64,000 nt of DNA, taken from NCBI GenBank assembly GCA_023417315.1, contig JAEZFW010000025.1:18054-82053 (forward strand), read 5' to 3'. Within the stretch, counting starts at the first letter, position 1. Each line of letters begins with the position of its first letter. The notes beneath the pieces were generated by a model. The model had not been told where the DNA came from. It saw only the letters and a program-made list of their open reading frames with translations, and made no database searches. Below are positions 34,203 to 42,232 of this stretch, in pieces. The position numbers were made by a program, and so were the translations under genes. Origin of the DNA: Pseudomonadota bacterium. GTDB taxonomy: Bacteria > Pseudomonadota > Gammaproteobacteria > Steroidobacterales > Steroidobacteraceae.

Positions 34203-34615
34203 CGCCTAAGCAAATCGGTCTCGTGCAAAGTACGTGGGAAATGGTGATTCCCATCCAGAAGCAGGCCGCGACGATCTTCTACGACAAGCTTTTCGCAGCG
34301 GATCCGTCGCTCAAGCCACTCTTCAAGGGCGACCTCGAGGAGCAGAAGGACAAGCTCATGAAGATGATCGGCATCGCGGTGAGCTCGCTCGATCATTTGG
34401 ATGACATCGTTCCTGCGGTTCAAGATCTAGGGCGCCGCCATCTTGCCTATGGCGTCAAGCCGAAGGATTACATGACCGTCGGCGGTGCGCTCTTGAGCAC
34501 GCTCGAAGCAGGTTTGGGGCCATACTTCACGCCAGACGTGAAGGAGGCTTGGGCGACGACTTACGGGATCTTGTCGCAAGCCATGCTAGCTGCCGCGGAA
34601 GAAGTAGCGGCCTGA
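34199..34615 (+). CDS. Single-domain globin
   Basis: A 138-residue haem globin beginning TPKQIGLVQSTWEMVIP, with the B-helix Phe-Tyr pair in ATIFYDKLFAADPSLKPLF and the proximal His in GRRHLAYGVKP. It is the Vitreoscilla/flavohaemoglobin N-domain type, with no reductase domain and no signal peptide, so it is cytoplasmic. Such globins commonly oxidise NO to nitrate with an external reductase. Its ATG overlaps the cytochrome stop. Its presence in an operon with NirB-like and multihaem redox proteins points to nitrogen-oxide chemistry. Confidence 0.92.
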   Translation: MTPKQIGLVQSTWEMVIPIQKQAATIFYDKLFAADPSLKPLFKGDLEEQKDKLMKMIGIAVSSLDHLDDIVPAVQDLGRRHLAYGVKPKDYMTVGGALLSTLEAGLGPYFTPDVKEAWATTYGILSQAMLAAAEEVAA

Positions 34616-34656
34616 GAGCTCACGGGCGGAGCAGGGATGCTCGCCAACTCGCGTTC

Positions 34657-36192
34657 TCAAGCGAGCTGTCGAACGCGGTCGACCACGCGTTGGAGCGAGT
34701 TGGGATGGCGGGTATCCACTTCGATGGAGACGGTCAGCTCGTCGCTTTCGAGCGGCTCCAGTGTCTGAAGCTGTCGTCGCATGATGTGTTCATCCGCGTC
34801 CGATGGATCGTTGCGCGCCGACTGCCGCTCGGCGATGCGACGCGCGAGCGCGTCCGGGTCGGCGCTGCATGAGACGATCAGAAATGCAGCGTTCTGCGCA
34901 CGAGCGAGGTGAGCGAAGTCGCGGCGCTCCCGAGCCTTTAGGAAAGCCGCATCAACGATCACCGTCAGTCCCGCACGCAAACATTCGCGAGCGCAGGCGA
35001 GCAGCCGACTATAGGTGCGGTCATTGAACTCGAGCGTATAGATGTCCTGGCGCGGTTGCGCTCGGGGATCGAATGGATCCATTCGACCCAGGCGTTTGCG
35101 TTCGACATCTGAACGAATCCGCAATGCGGGAAGCAACGGCACGAGTTGCTCGCTGAGCCACGACTTGCCGGAGCCCGAGGCGCCGTTCATGACGACGAGC
35201 ATCGGCTTGCATATTGGAGACGTCAAGGCGAGAGCGGTTCGCATGTACGATTTGGCGCGCTCTTGGGCGTTATTGTCTTCAGGGTGCTGCTCGCAACTGA
35301 TTAGCTCGACCTTGACTCGCACGAGCGCGCGATACACGAGATAAGACGGCAACAGCTCGAGCGCATCGTAGTCACCAGTCCGTTCGAGATAGCGATTGAG
35401 CAAGGTGTACGCGAGATCTCTCCGTCCTTTCTCCGTGAGATCCATGACCAGGAAGGCGACATCGTTCAGGACGTCGATGAAGCGAAGCGCAGGATCGAAC
35501 TCGATGCAATCGAACGGCAAGAGGGCGCCTTTCCATCTCACGACGTTGCGTGAGTGCAGATCGCCGTGACACTCGCGCACGAAGCCCTGCCGCTCGCGCA
35601 TCTCGAGGCGACTCGCGATCCGGGAGAGTGTCGATTCCGTCCACTTCCCGAGCTCCGCGACGGTGGTCTCGCCGCGTATGTAAGCGGCGCGCGCGGTCAC
35701 GCTCGCAAGATTCTCCCGAACCTTGCGCAAGTAGTTCAGCGTCCCAGACAGATTTTCTGCTCCCAGCTCCGCGGCGCTCTGGTGGAATGTCGCGATGCAG
35801 TCTGCAAGCGCAGAGATTTCTGCAGTGCTAACGGCATCATGTTCGACCAGAGATTGTAGCTCGTCGCTCGCATCGAACTGACGCATTTGCACGGCAAACT
35901 CGACGGCATCTCCGTGGCCTTGGAAATGCAATGCACCGTCTTTGGCGGCGATAGGAACGACGCGAAGGTAGAGATCGGGTGCATAACGACGATTGAGGCG
36001 GAGCTCTTCTTCGCAGAGCAAACGGCGAGTCTCGAGCGAGGTCGTGTCGATAAAATCCAGCTTCACCGCCTTCTTGATCTTGTACGCAAGCTCGCCGGTC
36101 AGTACGACCAAGGATAAGTGAGTTTCACACACGTGCAGGCCGTGCACCTCGTGCGAAAACCGTGCCTGTGCGAGCTGCTCGCGTGTAGTCAT
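34657..36192 (-). CDS. Bifunctional APH-like phosphotransferase / P-loop kinase
   Basis: A 511-residue protein of two kinase-like parts. The N-terminal part (about 1-320) has the aminoglycoside-phosphotransferase/choline-kinase Brenner motif HGDLHSRNVV and LLPFDCIEFD. The C-terminal part (about 330-511) is a small P-loop kinase (VMNGASGSGKSWLSEQL) of the AAA_33 type. This family is widespread and usually annotated as bifunctional aminoglycoside phosphotransferase/ATP-binding protein, but no drug-resistance role has been shown that I know of. It is convergent with the globin operon. Confidence 0.85.
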   Translation of the reverse strand: MTTREQLAQARFSHEVHGLHVCETHLSLVVLTGELAYKIKKAVKLDFIDTTSLETRRLLCEEELRLNRRYAPDLYLRVVPIAAKDGALHFQGHGDAVEFAVQMRQFDASDELQSLVEHDAVSTAEISALADCIATFHQSAAELGAENLSGTLNYLRKVRENLASVTARAAYIRGETTVAELGKWTESTLSRIASRLEMRERQGFVRECHGDLHSRNVVRWKGALLPFDCIEFDPALRFIDVLNDVAFLVMDLTEKGRRDLAYTLLNRYLERTGDYDALELLPSYLVYRALVRVKVELISCEQHPEDNNAQERAKSYMRTALALTSPICKPMLVVMNGASGSGKSWLSEQLVPLLPALRIRSDVERKRLGRMDPFDPRAQPRQDIYTLEFNDRTYSRLLACARECLRAGLTVIVDAAFLKARERRDFAHLARAQNAAFLIVSCSADPDALARRIAERQSARNDPSDADEHIMRRQLQTLEPLESDELTVSIEVDTRHPNSLQRVVDRVRQLA

Positions 36193-36335
36193 GAGCGGAA
36201 CGGCCGGTAGACTTGCAGACCTCGACGAATGTCCAGAAGCTCTAAATGCGTGTCAAGCAAGGATCGCTCCCTGTAATCCTCGCACCATCCCGTATACGCA
36301 GAATCGGCCCGATTGTTCATGCTGTTGTAACGTCT

Positions 36336-36920
36336 ATGCCTAAGCGAATCCTGATCATCGACGGTCACCCCGATCCAGACGCCAGTCGCTTCGTGCACGC
36401 GCTCGCTGAGGCGTATTCCTCTGGTGCTCGGGAAGCAAGGCACGAGCTCAGATGCGTTCGGCTGAGTGAGCTAAACTTCGATCTCCTGCGGAGCAATCAG
36501 GACTACCGATCTGGAAGGGCACCTCCTGAGATCGAGCCAGTCCAAAGCGATATTCTGTGGAGCAATCATATCGTCGTGATGTTTCCACTCTGGCTCGGCG
36601 ATATGCCTGCGCTGCTCAAGGGACTCCTCGAGCAAACGCTGCGTCCGAACTTCGCTTTCAGTTACCCGGAAGGCAAGGGATTGCCGAAGAAGCGGCTGCA
36701 AGGTCGCTCGGTTCGTATCGTCGTCACAATGGGCATGCCCGGATTTTTCTACCGGCTCTACTTTCGCGCGCACAGTCTGAAGAGCCTGGAGCGAAACATT
36801 TTCAAGTTCGTCGGATTCGCACCGGTACGCAAGAGCTTCGTTGGGAGCGTCGAAGGCGCTGCAAAGACGCGCGAAGCGTGGCTTGCGCGAATGCGCCGGT
36901 ATGGACGCGCAGGAAACTAA
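36336..36920 (+). CDS. Flavodoxin-fold NAD(P)H oxidoreductase
   Basis: A 194-residue protein with the quinone-reductase/flavodoxin_2 fold: ILIIDGHPDPDASRF binds the FMN/FAD phosphate, VVMFPLWLGDMPALLKG and FAFSYPEGKG are family motifs, close to the KefF/MdaB/WrbA-like NQO family. It likely reduces quinones or nitro/azo compounds with NAD(P)H in the cytoplasm. The ATG at 36336 gives the normal N-terminus, although no clear ribosome site precedes it. It is followed by a phosphatase-like and a flavoprotein gene on the same strand. Confidence 0.85.
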   Translation: MPKRILIIDGHPDPDASRFVHALAEAYSSGAREARHELRCVRLSELNFDLLRSNQDYRSGRAPPEIEPVQSDILWSNHIVVMFPLWLGDMPALLKGLLEQTLRPNFAFSYPEGKGLPKKRLQGRSVRIVVTMGMPGFFYRLYFRAHSLKSLERNIFKFVGFAPVRKSFVGSVEGAAKTREAWLARMRRYGRAGN

Positions 36921-36972
36921 GAATGCCTTCGGATGCCGAGCGCTCGCATTCGAGGCAACCGTGGAGGTACCC

Positions 36973-37488
36973 ATGATTCGCCTGTTTCTCTTGATCCTCG
37001 GTTCCTGCTTCAGCATCCTTGCTCACGGGGGTGACATGAACGAGCAACTTCTAGGCGAGTTGCCGCAGGCACGTTTTCCAGGTTCCAATCGGGTCGTGAC
37101 TGGAGCCATCGACGCGTCTCACCTGAATGCGGTCAAGCGCGCTGGCATTCGCCACGTTCTCAATCTGCGTCCGGCGGAAGAGAATCCCAAGTTCGACGAA
37201 GCACAAGCGGTCCGGCAGCTAGGCCTCGAGTATCACGCGCTTCCAATCAAAGGTGCTCAATCACTCACGATGGAGAATGCCCACGCTCTGGACCGCATTT
37301 TGAAAGATATCGGCGAGGAGCCCGCGCTTCTGCATTGCTCGAGCGGAAATCGCGTCGGCGCGCTCATTGCCGTCAGAGAAGCTTGGATTCGCGGGGAACC
37401 AGCCGAGCAGGCAATCGCTACAGGGAAGAAGTGGGGGCTGACACAACTCGAAGGCCCGGTCCGCGCCCTTTTGGGTGGGCAGCCATGA
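36973..37488 (+). CDS. Exported tyrosine-phosphatase-like protein
   Basis: A 171-residue protein with a signal peptide (residues 1-20, ending AHGG) and the phosphatase P-loop HCSSGNRVG, the CX5R motif of dual-specificity and tyrosine phosphatases. HVLNLRPAEENP is shared with the beta-lactamase-hydrolase-like (BLH) phosphatase family. GTGGAGG precedes the ATG. The likely periplasmic location is unusual for a protein phosphatase and may mean a different phospho- or sulfur-containing substrate. Confidence 0.82.
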   Translation: MIRLFLLILGSCFSILAHGGDMNEQLLGELPQARFPGSNRVVTGAIDASHLNAVKRAGIRHVLNLRPAEENPKFDEAQAVRQLGLEYHALPIKGAQSLTMENAHALDRILKDIGEEPALLHCSSGNRVGALIAVREAWIRGEPAEQAIATGKKWGLTQLEGPVRALLGGQP

Positions 37489-37516
37489 GTCGCGCACGCC
37501 GCGCCAAAGAGCCCGC

Positions 37517-38782
37517 ATGTACCTAAGAACTTGGCAATCTATCGCATTGATCACGATCATCAGCATCGTGGTGACGCTCGCGCAGATCCCGAGCACCACG
37601 TGGCTGAGCTCCGCCGCGCTCAGTCTCTCGATGGGAGTCGCTGCAGCCGCCCTCATGGGCGCGGCTGCAACGCTCGGCGGACGATGGCACTTCGTGGAGT
37701 CGCTGTTCGGCGGTCTCGACCGGGTATATCTCGCGCACAAATGGATGGCGGTATACGCGCTCGTGTTCGCCTCGATTCACTTCACATTCAAGGCCGGCCT
37801 GCCGGCTTGGGACACCGCCTTCATCTTGTCCTTGCCCGCGCCCTGGACACGTCTCGTTCGACAGCTCAGCTTGCTCGCACTGATGCTGATTGTCGTGCTT
37901 GCGCTCAATCGCAAGATTCCGTATCACCGGTGGCGGTGGTGGCACAAATTATCTGGACCGCTGTTCATCATCGTCATCCTTCATTGGCTGAGCTTTAAGT
38001 CGCCCATCGCTCTTGCGAGCTCGGCCGGCATCTGGCTCGGGGCACTGTCGGGCCTCGGTCTACTCGCTGCCCTCTACAAGCTCGTGTTGTATCCGTTCCT
38101 GGCCCCTCATTCGGAGTACCGAGTCGTTCGTACGGATCCGGGTTCGGGCGCCCTTCACCTCGAGCTCGAGCCTGTGAAGAACCCGATCGCGTTCACCCCG
38201 GGACAGTTCGCATTCATCTCGATGAAGGAGGATGGATTGCGTGAGCCGCATCCATTCACGATCGCGAGCGCTCCAGATGAGAAAGGGCATGTGCACTTCG
38301 TGATTCGAGATCTTGGGGACTACACGCACAAGCTCGTCGCGAATACGACGCCCGGCATGCACGCCACGGTTTACGCACCCTTCGGTCGGTTCAGCCGACC
38401 TCGCGACTCGAGTCGAGAGGTGTGGATCGCTGGTGGTGTAGGGATCTCGCCGTTCATCGCGTGGCTTCGAGATGAGGCAGGGGCGCCACACGCAAACGTT
38501 ACGTTGTTCTATTTCTTTACGCCGGGCAGAGAATTTCCAAGTGCAAGCCTATTGACCGAATTCGCACGCGAGCGACATGCGGAGTTTGTGCCCATCCCCG
38601 GCGGCCCGATGAGTCCAGACTTTGCGCACCGCTTCGCTGAGATCGCGGCGGAGTCAGATCCTGCCCGATTGCAGGTGAGCTTCTGCGGCCCTAGGGGACT
38701 GCTGCAGCGTATCCAGCACGTGCTGCGCGATTGCGGAGTGCCCGAATCGAATCTGCACTACGAATACTTCGAGTTTCGGTAA
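37517..38782 (+). CDS. Ferric-reductase-like membrane flavocytochrome
   Basis: A 421-residue protein. The N-terminal half has about six membrane helices with haem-ligand histidines (LAHKWMAVYALVFASIHF; WWHKLSGPLFIIVILHW), as in the ferric-reductase/NOX family. The C-terminal half is a ferredoxin-reductase domain with FAD motif PHPFTIASAP and NAD(P) motif AGGVGISPFIAWL, ending YEYFEFR. It moves electrons from cytoplasmic NAD(P)H across the membrane, perhaps to ferric iron, oxygen or a quinone. The ATG at 37517 starts just after the preceding gene. Confidence 0.88.
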   Translation: MYLRTWQSIALITIISIVVTLAQIPSTTWLSSAALSLSMGVAAAALMGAAATLGGRWHFVESLFGGLDRVYLAHKWMAVYALVFASIHFTFKAGLPAWDTAFILSLPAPWTRLVRQLSLLALMLIVVLALNRKIPYHRWRWWHKLSGPLFIIVILHWLSFKSPIALASSAGIWLGALSGLGLLAALYKLVLYPFLAPHSEYRVVRTDPGSGALHLELEPVKNPIAFTPGQFAFISMKEDGLREPHPFTIASAPDEKGHVHFVIRDLGDYTHKLVANTTPGMHATVYAPFGRFSRPRDSSREVWIAGGVGISPFIAWLRDEAGAPHANVTLFYFFTPGREFPSASLLTEFARERHAEFVPIPGGPMSPDFAHRFAEIAAESDPARLQVSFCGPRGLLQRIQHVLRDCGVPESNLHYEYFEFR

Positions 38783-38787
38783 CTCGC

Positions 38788-39243
38788 TCAATGCACGACG
38801 GCTCTCTCGAGCGCGGCTTCGATGTCCGCAGGCTCGCCGAAGTCGCCGCGTAAGACACGCAAGGCAGTGATCTCCTCATAGATCTCGCGCGCGGTGCGAA
38901 CGCCACGCCGGCGGAACAAAGGCAGGGGTGGACACCATCCTTGCAGCGCATGCTGCAAAAGGAATCCCGCAGCGGCAGCCGACAAGAGATACCACCTCCT
39001 ATCGGTGAAGGTCCCAAGTGCGAGACCCGCGAGAATCACGCTTGCAGCGTTCGCCTCGAGCGTGCGCTCGATGTCCCACTCTTGCTCGAGTTCGCGAATG
39101 CGGGCGTCGATCTCCTCATCGCTGAGCGCGTAGCATTCCGCGACTCTTCTGCGCATTTCTGAGTAGATGCGCGCGTTTACATGCTGGGGAGTATGTCGCT
39201 CGACGCGTTCGGCGGTCCCGGGCAGTTTCGAGGGAAGATCCAC
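38788..39243 (-). CDS. Conserved membrane protein of the DUF2892 type
   Basis: A 151-residue protein: a soluble helical N-terminus (about 1-58), two membrane helices (about 62-95) and a cytoplasmic C-terminus with WCPPLPLFRRRGVRTAREIYEE and a final LRGDFGEP. The cysteine-proline pair followed by an RRxGxRT stretch is typical of a widespread family of small membrane proteins (DUF2892/YgaP-like membrane part). Some are fused to rhodanese domains; this one is not. Function is unknown. Confidence 0.75.
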   Translation of the reverse strand: MDLPSKLPGTAERVERHTPQHVNARIYSEMRRRVAECYALSDEEIDARIRELEQEWDIERTLEANAASVILAGLALGTFTDRRWYLLSAAAAGFLLQHALQGWCPPLPLFRRRGVRTAREIYEEITALRVLRGDFGEPADIEAALERAVVH

Positions 39244-39619
39244 GTTCGCGCTCCTGGCTGATTGCTCTGAACGAAAACGCTCATCGTGCCTGGGTGTTCC
39301 CGACCTCGAACGCGCAGTGCAGTCCCTGAACGAGCACGATCCATTCGTCGGGGCGGACTGCTGAGAGCGGCGGAACAGGATAACTACTCCGCAGACCCAC
39401 GCAGACGCAGAGCTGGGGAAGGAGAGCTGATCTGCGCCTATCTCTGCGGTTTCGCGGCTCCGCGAGCGGGGTCGGAATGATTCCGACTACACCGAGCGAT
39501 CCCCAGTCCACGAAACGAAGCCGAATCCATCTAGCCAATCGATCAAACCTATCGACGCAGCGCTCTTTTTTAAGTGTGCGGCCGGCCCTATCTTGTGATC
39601 CCAACAAAAGGAGGTTCAG
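39244..39619. other. Intergenic region with degenerate CGCAGA repeat
   Basis: No gene is supported in these 376 bases. They hold an inverted repeat: CCGCAGACCCACGCAGACGCAGAG (39389-39412) and CTGATCTGCGCCTATCTCTGCGG (39427-39449), a weakened relative of the CGCAGAGA element at 52029. A small GC-rich dyad (CGCGG...CCGCG) follows near 39453. The promoter for the pirin gene must lie in the last 150 bases, but I see no convincing boxes. Confidence 0.6.
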
Positions 39620-40318
39620 ATGAACGCTGTCCGACGCAGTCAAGAACGCGGCTTTGCCGACCATGGCTGGCTCAAGTCCTATCACACGTTCTCGTTTGCG
39701 GATTATTACGATCCTGAGCACATCGAGTTCGGCCCGCTGCGTGTGATCAACGAGGATCGTGTCGCGCCGGGCGCCGGATTCGGTACTCATGGCCATCGGG
39801 ACATGGAGATCATCAGCTACGTGCTCGAGGGCGAGCTTGCGCACCGCGATTCGCTAGGCAGCGGTTCAGTCATTCGCCCTGGCGATGTGCAACGCATGAG
39901 CGCCGGACGCGGGGTGCGTCATAGTGAGTTCAACAACTCGCAGACGGATCAGGTGCACTTCCTGCAGATCTGGATTCAGCCGAATGTGTCCGGCATCGAG
40001 CCTGAGTACGAGGAGAAGCGCTTCTCGGATGAAGAGAAGAGAGGACGCCTACGACTGATCGCCTCGGCCGATGGCGCTCAGGGATCGGTTCGAATCCATC
40101 AGGATGCTCGCGTGTACGCGGGTCTGTTCGATGGAACTGAGCGCGCGGAGCTTGCGATCGCATCGGGCCGACGTGCCTACATACATGTCGCGCGGGGCAG
40201 CATCATCGCGAATGGCGAGGCGCTGAGTGCAGGCGACGCCCTCAAGGTGAGTGAGGGATCTAGGGTCACGATCGAGCAGGGTAGCAAGGCCGAAGTGCTG
40301 GTGTTTGATTTGCCCTGA
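39620..40318 (+). CDS. Pirin-family bicupin protein (YhhW-like)
   Basis: A 232-residue bicupin. The N-terminal cupin has the metal-ligand pattern PGAGFGTHGHRDMEIISYVLEGEL and SAGRGVRHSEFN; the C-terminal cupin lacks most of these residues. E. coli YhhW has quercetinase activity; other pirins act as redox-sensitive co-regulators. Length and motifs are normal. AAAGGAGG precedes the ATG. It is convergent with the TetR gene, with GTGACG element copy 3 between them. Confidence 0.9.
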   Translation: MNAVRRSQERGFADHGWLKSYHTFSFADYYDPEHIEFGPLRVINEDRVAPGAGFGTHGHRDMEIISYVLEGELAHRDSLGSGSVIRPGDVQRMSAGRGVRHSEFNNSQTDQVHFLQIWIQPNVSGIEPEYEEKRFSDEEKRGRLRLIASADGAQGSVRIHQDARVYAGLFDGTERAELAIASGRRAYIHVARGSIIANGEALSAGDALKVSEGSRVTIEQGSKAEVLVFDLP

Positions 40319-40319
40319 G

Positions 40320-40448
40320 GCTCAAGTGACAGGGTGGTGGAGTGGCGAGGTGACGAAATCAGAAAGGTTCGAGGCAGGCACTAAGCTGCGATCAATGCTA
40401 TGCGCATCTGACATCGTCACTCCGTTACCTCCGTCGCTGCGTCACCCT
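40320..40448. repeat. GTGACG octamer inverted-repeat element, copy 3
   Basis: A more diverged copy: left arm 40324-40363 (GTGACAGG, GTGGTGGA, GTGGCGAG, GTGACGAA, ATCAGAA) and right arm about 40407-40448. It follows the pirin stop after two bases, and the stop codon of the convergent TetR gene lies inside a GTGACG unit of the right arm. CTCAAGTRAC at its left edge is shared with copy 1. Confidence 0.85.
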
Positions 40449-41125
40449 TCCGTACGTGCCTGTCTCGCCACGGCCTCGATGCCCGCCAAGGCAAACGTGA
40501 CCATGTGCTCGGTGAGCGTCTCGATATCGACCTCCAGGTGAGGGGCAACTTTCTTCTGTAACGCGCGATCCGTGATCAGTAACATCAGGAAGGGTCCCAT
40601 GATGTTGATCAACGTCCGGCTCACTGCCGGATGATTGGCCGGCATCCGCATGAGCTCCCCGAGCATGGAGCGGAGCAGGGCGGCTTTAGGCGCGATCTGC
40701 TTTTCGATGAGCGTGGACATGAGCGGCGAGCGCGAGAGGATTTCTCTGCTCAGCACGCGCAATTCCCATCTCCCCCGATCGCGCTTCGCGACTTGCTGGA
40801 CGATCAGGCTCAAGAACATTCGCAGCTTGATCTTCGGGTCCATGCGACTCTGAGTCGCCGCGGCCATCGACTCGATGCTGACGATGCGGCTATGGGCCTC
40901 TTGCAGGACCGCGGCGTATAACTGGTCCTTGCTGCCGAAGTGATAGTTCACGGCCGCGACATTCGCATTGGCCCGCTCGCAGATCTCCTTGCTGGTCGCT
41001 TTGGCGTAGCCATGCTCCGCAAAGATCTCGCCTGCCGCCTCTAACAACTGCTTGCGCGTTTCCAGCCCGTCCTGCCGCACGGGCACGGGGCTATGCGCGG
41101 TTTGTCTGCTTTTCGAACGTGCCAT
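40442..41125 (-). CDS. TetR-family repressor, CecR/YbiH type
   Basis: A 227-residue regulator. The helix-turn-helix is at about residues 22-65 (AAGEIFAEHGYAKATSKEIC, then NANVAAVNYHFGSKDQLY), and the C-terminal domain matches the CecR (YbiH) class. In E. coli, CecR represses its own gene and the ybhGFSR efflux operon; the same order and divergence is seen here with an HlyD-ABC operon. An 18-bp near-palindrome in the shared region (41169-41186) is the probable operator. Confidence 0.9.
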   Translation of the reverse strand: MARSKSRQTAHSPVPVRQDGLETRKQLLEAAGEIFAEHGYAKATSKEICERANANVAAVNYHFGSKDQLYAAVLQEAHSRIVSIESMAAATQSRMDPKIKLRMFLSLIVQQVAKRDRGRWELRVLSREILSRSPLMSTLIEKQIAPKAALLRSMLGELMRMPANHPAVSRTLINIMGPFLMLLITDRALQKKVAPHLEVDIETLTEHMVTFALAGIEAVARQARTEG

Positions 41126-41165
41126 TTCGGAAGCGTCGCACCAATATCGCGACTGCAGCTCCTAA

Positions 41166-41195
41166 TTGAAATTCAAATTTGAGTTTGACTAAAAT
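41166..41195 (+). promoter_or_regulatory. Efflux-operon promoter overlapping TetR operator palindrome
   Basis: TTGAAA (41166-41171) and TAAAAT (41190-41195) with an 18-bp spacer form a sigma-70 promoter 30 bp before the HlyD start. An 18-bp dyad (41169-41186, AAATTCAAA/TTTGAGTTT, one mismatch) covers its spacer. A repressor bound there would block polymerase. This AT-rich block stands out in GC-rich surroundings. Confidence 0.72.
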
Positions 41196-41224
41196 GTCGG
41201 CCTCTTGCAAGCCACGAGCCGCGC

Positions 41225-42232
41225 ATGAACAAGAAGATCGTTGCTGGAGTCGTCATCCTCGTTCTGGTCGCAGGCGCGGCATACATCGCGCTGCGCGATG
41301 ATGACCATGGCGCGCTCGTCATGTACGGCAATGTCGACATTCGACAGATCGAATTGCCGTTCGCCGAAAGCGAGCGGATTGCTGAAGTCCTGGTCAAGGA
41401 AGGAGACAGCGTCCGCGCCGGGCAAGTGCTCGCGCGTCTGGACACGGCGCGCTTGCGGCCGCGCGCGCAGCAAGCAGAAGCCCAACTCACGGCCCAGCGC
41501 CAATTGCTGCTGCAGCTCCAGAATGGAACTCGACCGGAGGAAATCGCGCAGGCACGCGCCGCGCTTGCGGCCGCAGAAGCGGAGGCCGCTAATGCGCGAA
41601 GCGTGTTCGAACGCACGAAGAGCATCAGCGATTCCTCCGATGGTCGCGCGGTCAGCCAACAAGACTTGGACACCGCGCTCGCCGCACGGCGCATGAGCGA
41701 AGCGCGTGTCGAGAGTCAGCGCAAGGCGCTCGCGCTGGCACTCGCGGGGCCTCGCGCCGAGGAAGTCGCGCAAGCCGAGGCACAGATGAATGCGGCGCAA
41801 GCGCAGGTCGAACTGTTGCAGCGCCAGCTGCAAGATGCCGAGCTCACTGCGCCAACGGATGCCGTCGTCCGTAATCGGCTGATGGAGCCCGGTGAGTTCG
41901 CAAGTCCACAGCGACCCGTCTTTTCGTTGGCTGTCACGACGCCGAAGTGGGTGAGAGCGTATGCAGCGGAGTCTGCACTCGGCCACCTCAGGGTCGGCAT
42001 GCCGGCTCGCGTCATTGTCGACAGCTTCCCGGATAGTCCTCTGGAAGGATCGGTGGGCTTCATCTCATCCGTTGCCGAATTCACCCCTAAGACCGTGCAA
42101 ACCGAGGAACTGCGCACGAGCCTGGTCTATGAGGTGCGCATTTTTGTGGACGATCCAGAGGATCGATTGCGCCTGGGTATGCCGGCGACTGTTCGGATCG
42201 AGCGAACTGCTGAAGGCGATGACTCGAGATGA
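41225..42232 (+). CDS. ybhG: HlyD-type periplasmic adaptor, YbhG-like
   Basis: A 335-residue membrane-fusion protein: N-terminal signal anchor (residues 1-23), the biotinyl-lipoyl-like segments (VLVKEGDSVRAGQVLARLDT and DAVVRNRLMEPGEFASPQRP), a long alanine/glutamine-rich coiled-coil hairpin between them (about 80-205), and a C-terminal beta-barrel. It bridges the ABC-2 permeases and the outer-membrane channel encoded further on. The stop overlaps the ATPase start (ATGA). Confidence 0.88.
   Translation: MNKKIVAGVVILVLVAGAAYIALRDDDHGALVMYGNVDIRQIELPFAESERIAEVLVKEGDSVRAGQVLARLDTARLRPRAQQAEAQLTAQRQLLLQLQNGTRPEEIAQARAALAAAEAEAANARSVFERTKSISDSSDGRAVSQQDLDTALAARRMSEARVESQRKALALALAGPRAEEVAQAEAQMNAAQAQVELLQRQLQDAELTAPTDAVVRNRLMEPGEFASPQRPVFSLAVTTPKWVRAYAAESALGHLRVGMPARVIVDSFPDSPLEGSVGFISSVAEFTPKTVQTEELRTSLVYEVRIFVDDPEDRLRLGMPATVRIERTAEGDDSR

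Noticed and set aside
34657..36192. Aminoglycoside-resistance gene
   Set aside because: The HGDLH motif belongs to a broad kinase fold; the fused P-loop domain and generic context give no support for drug resistance.
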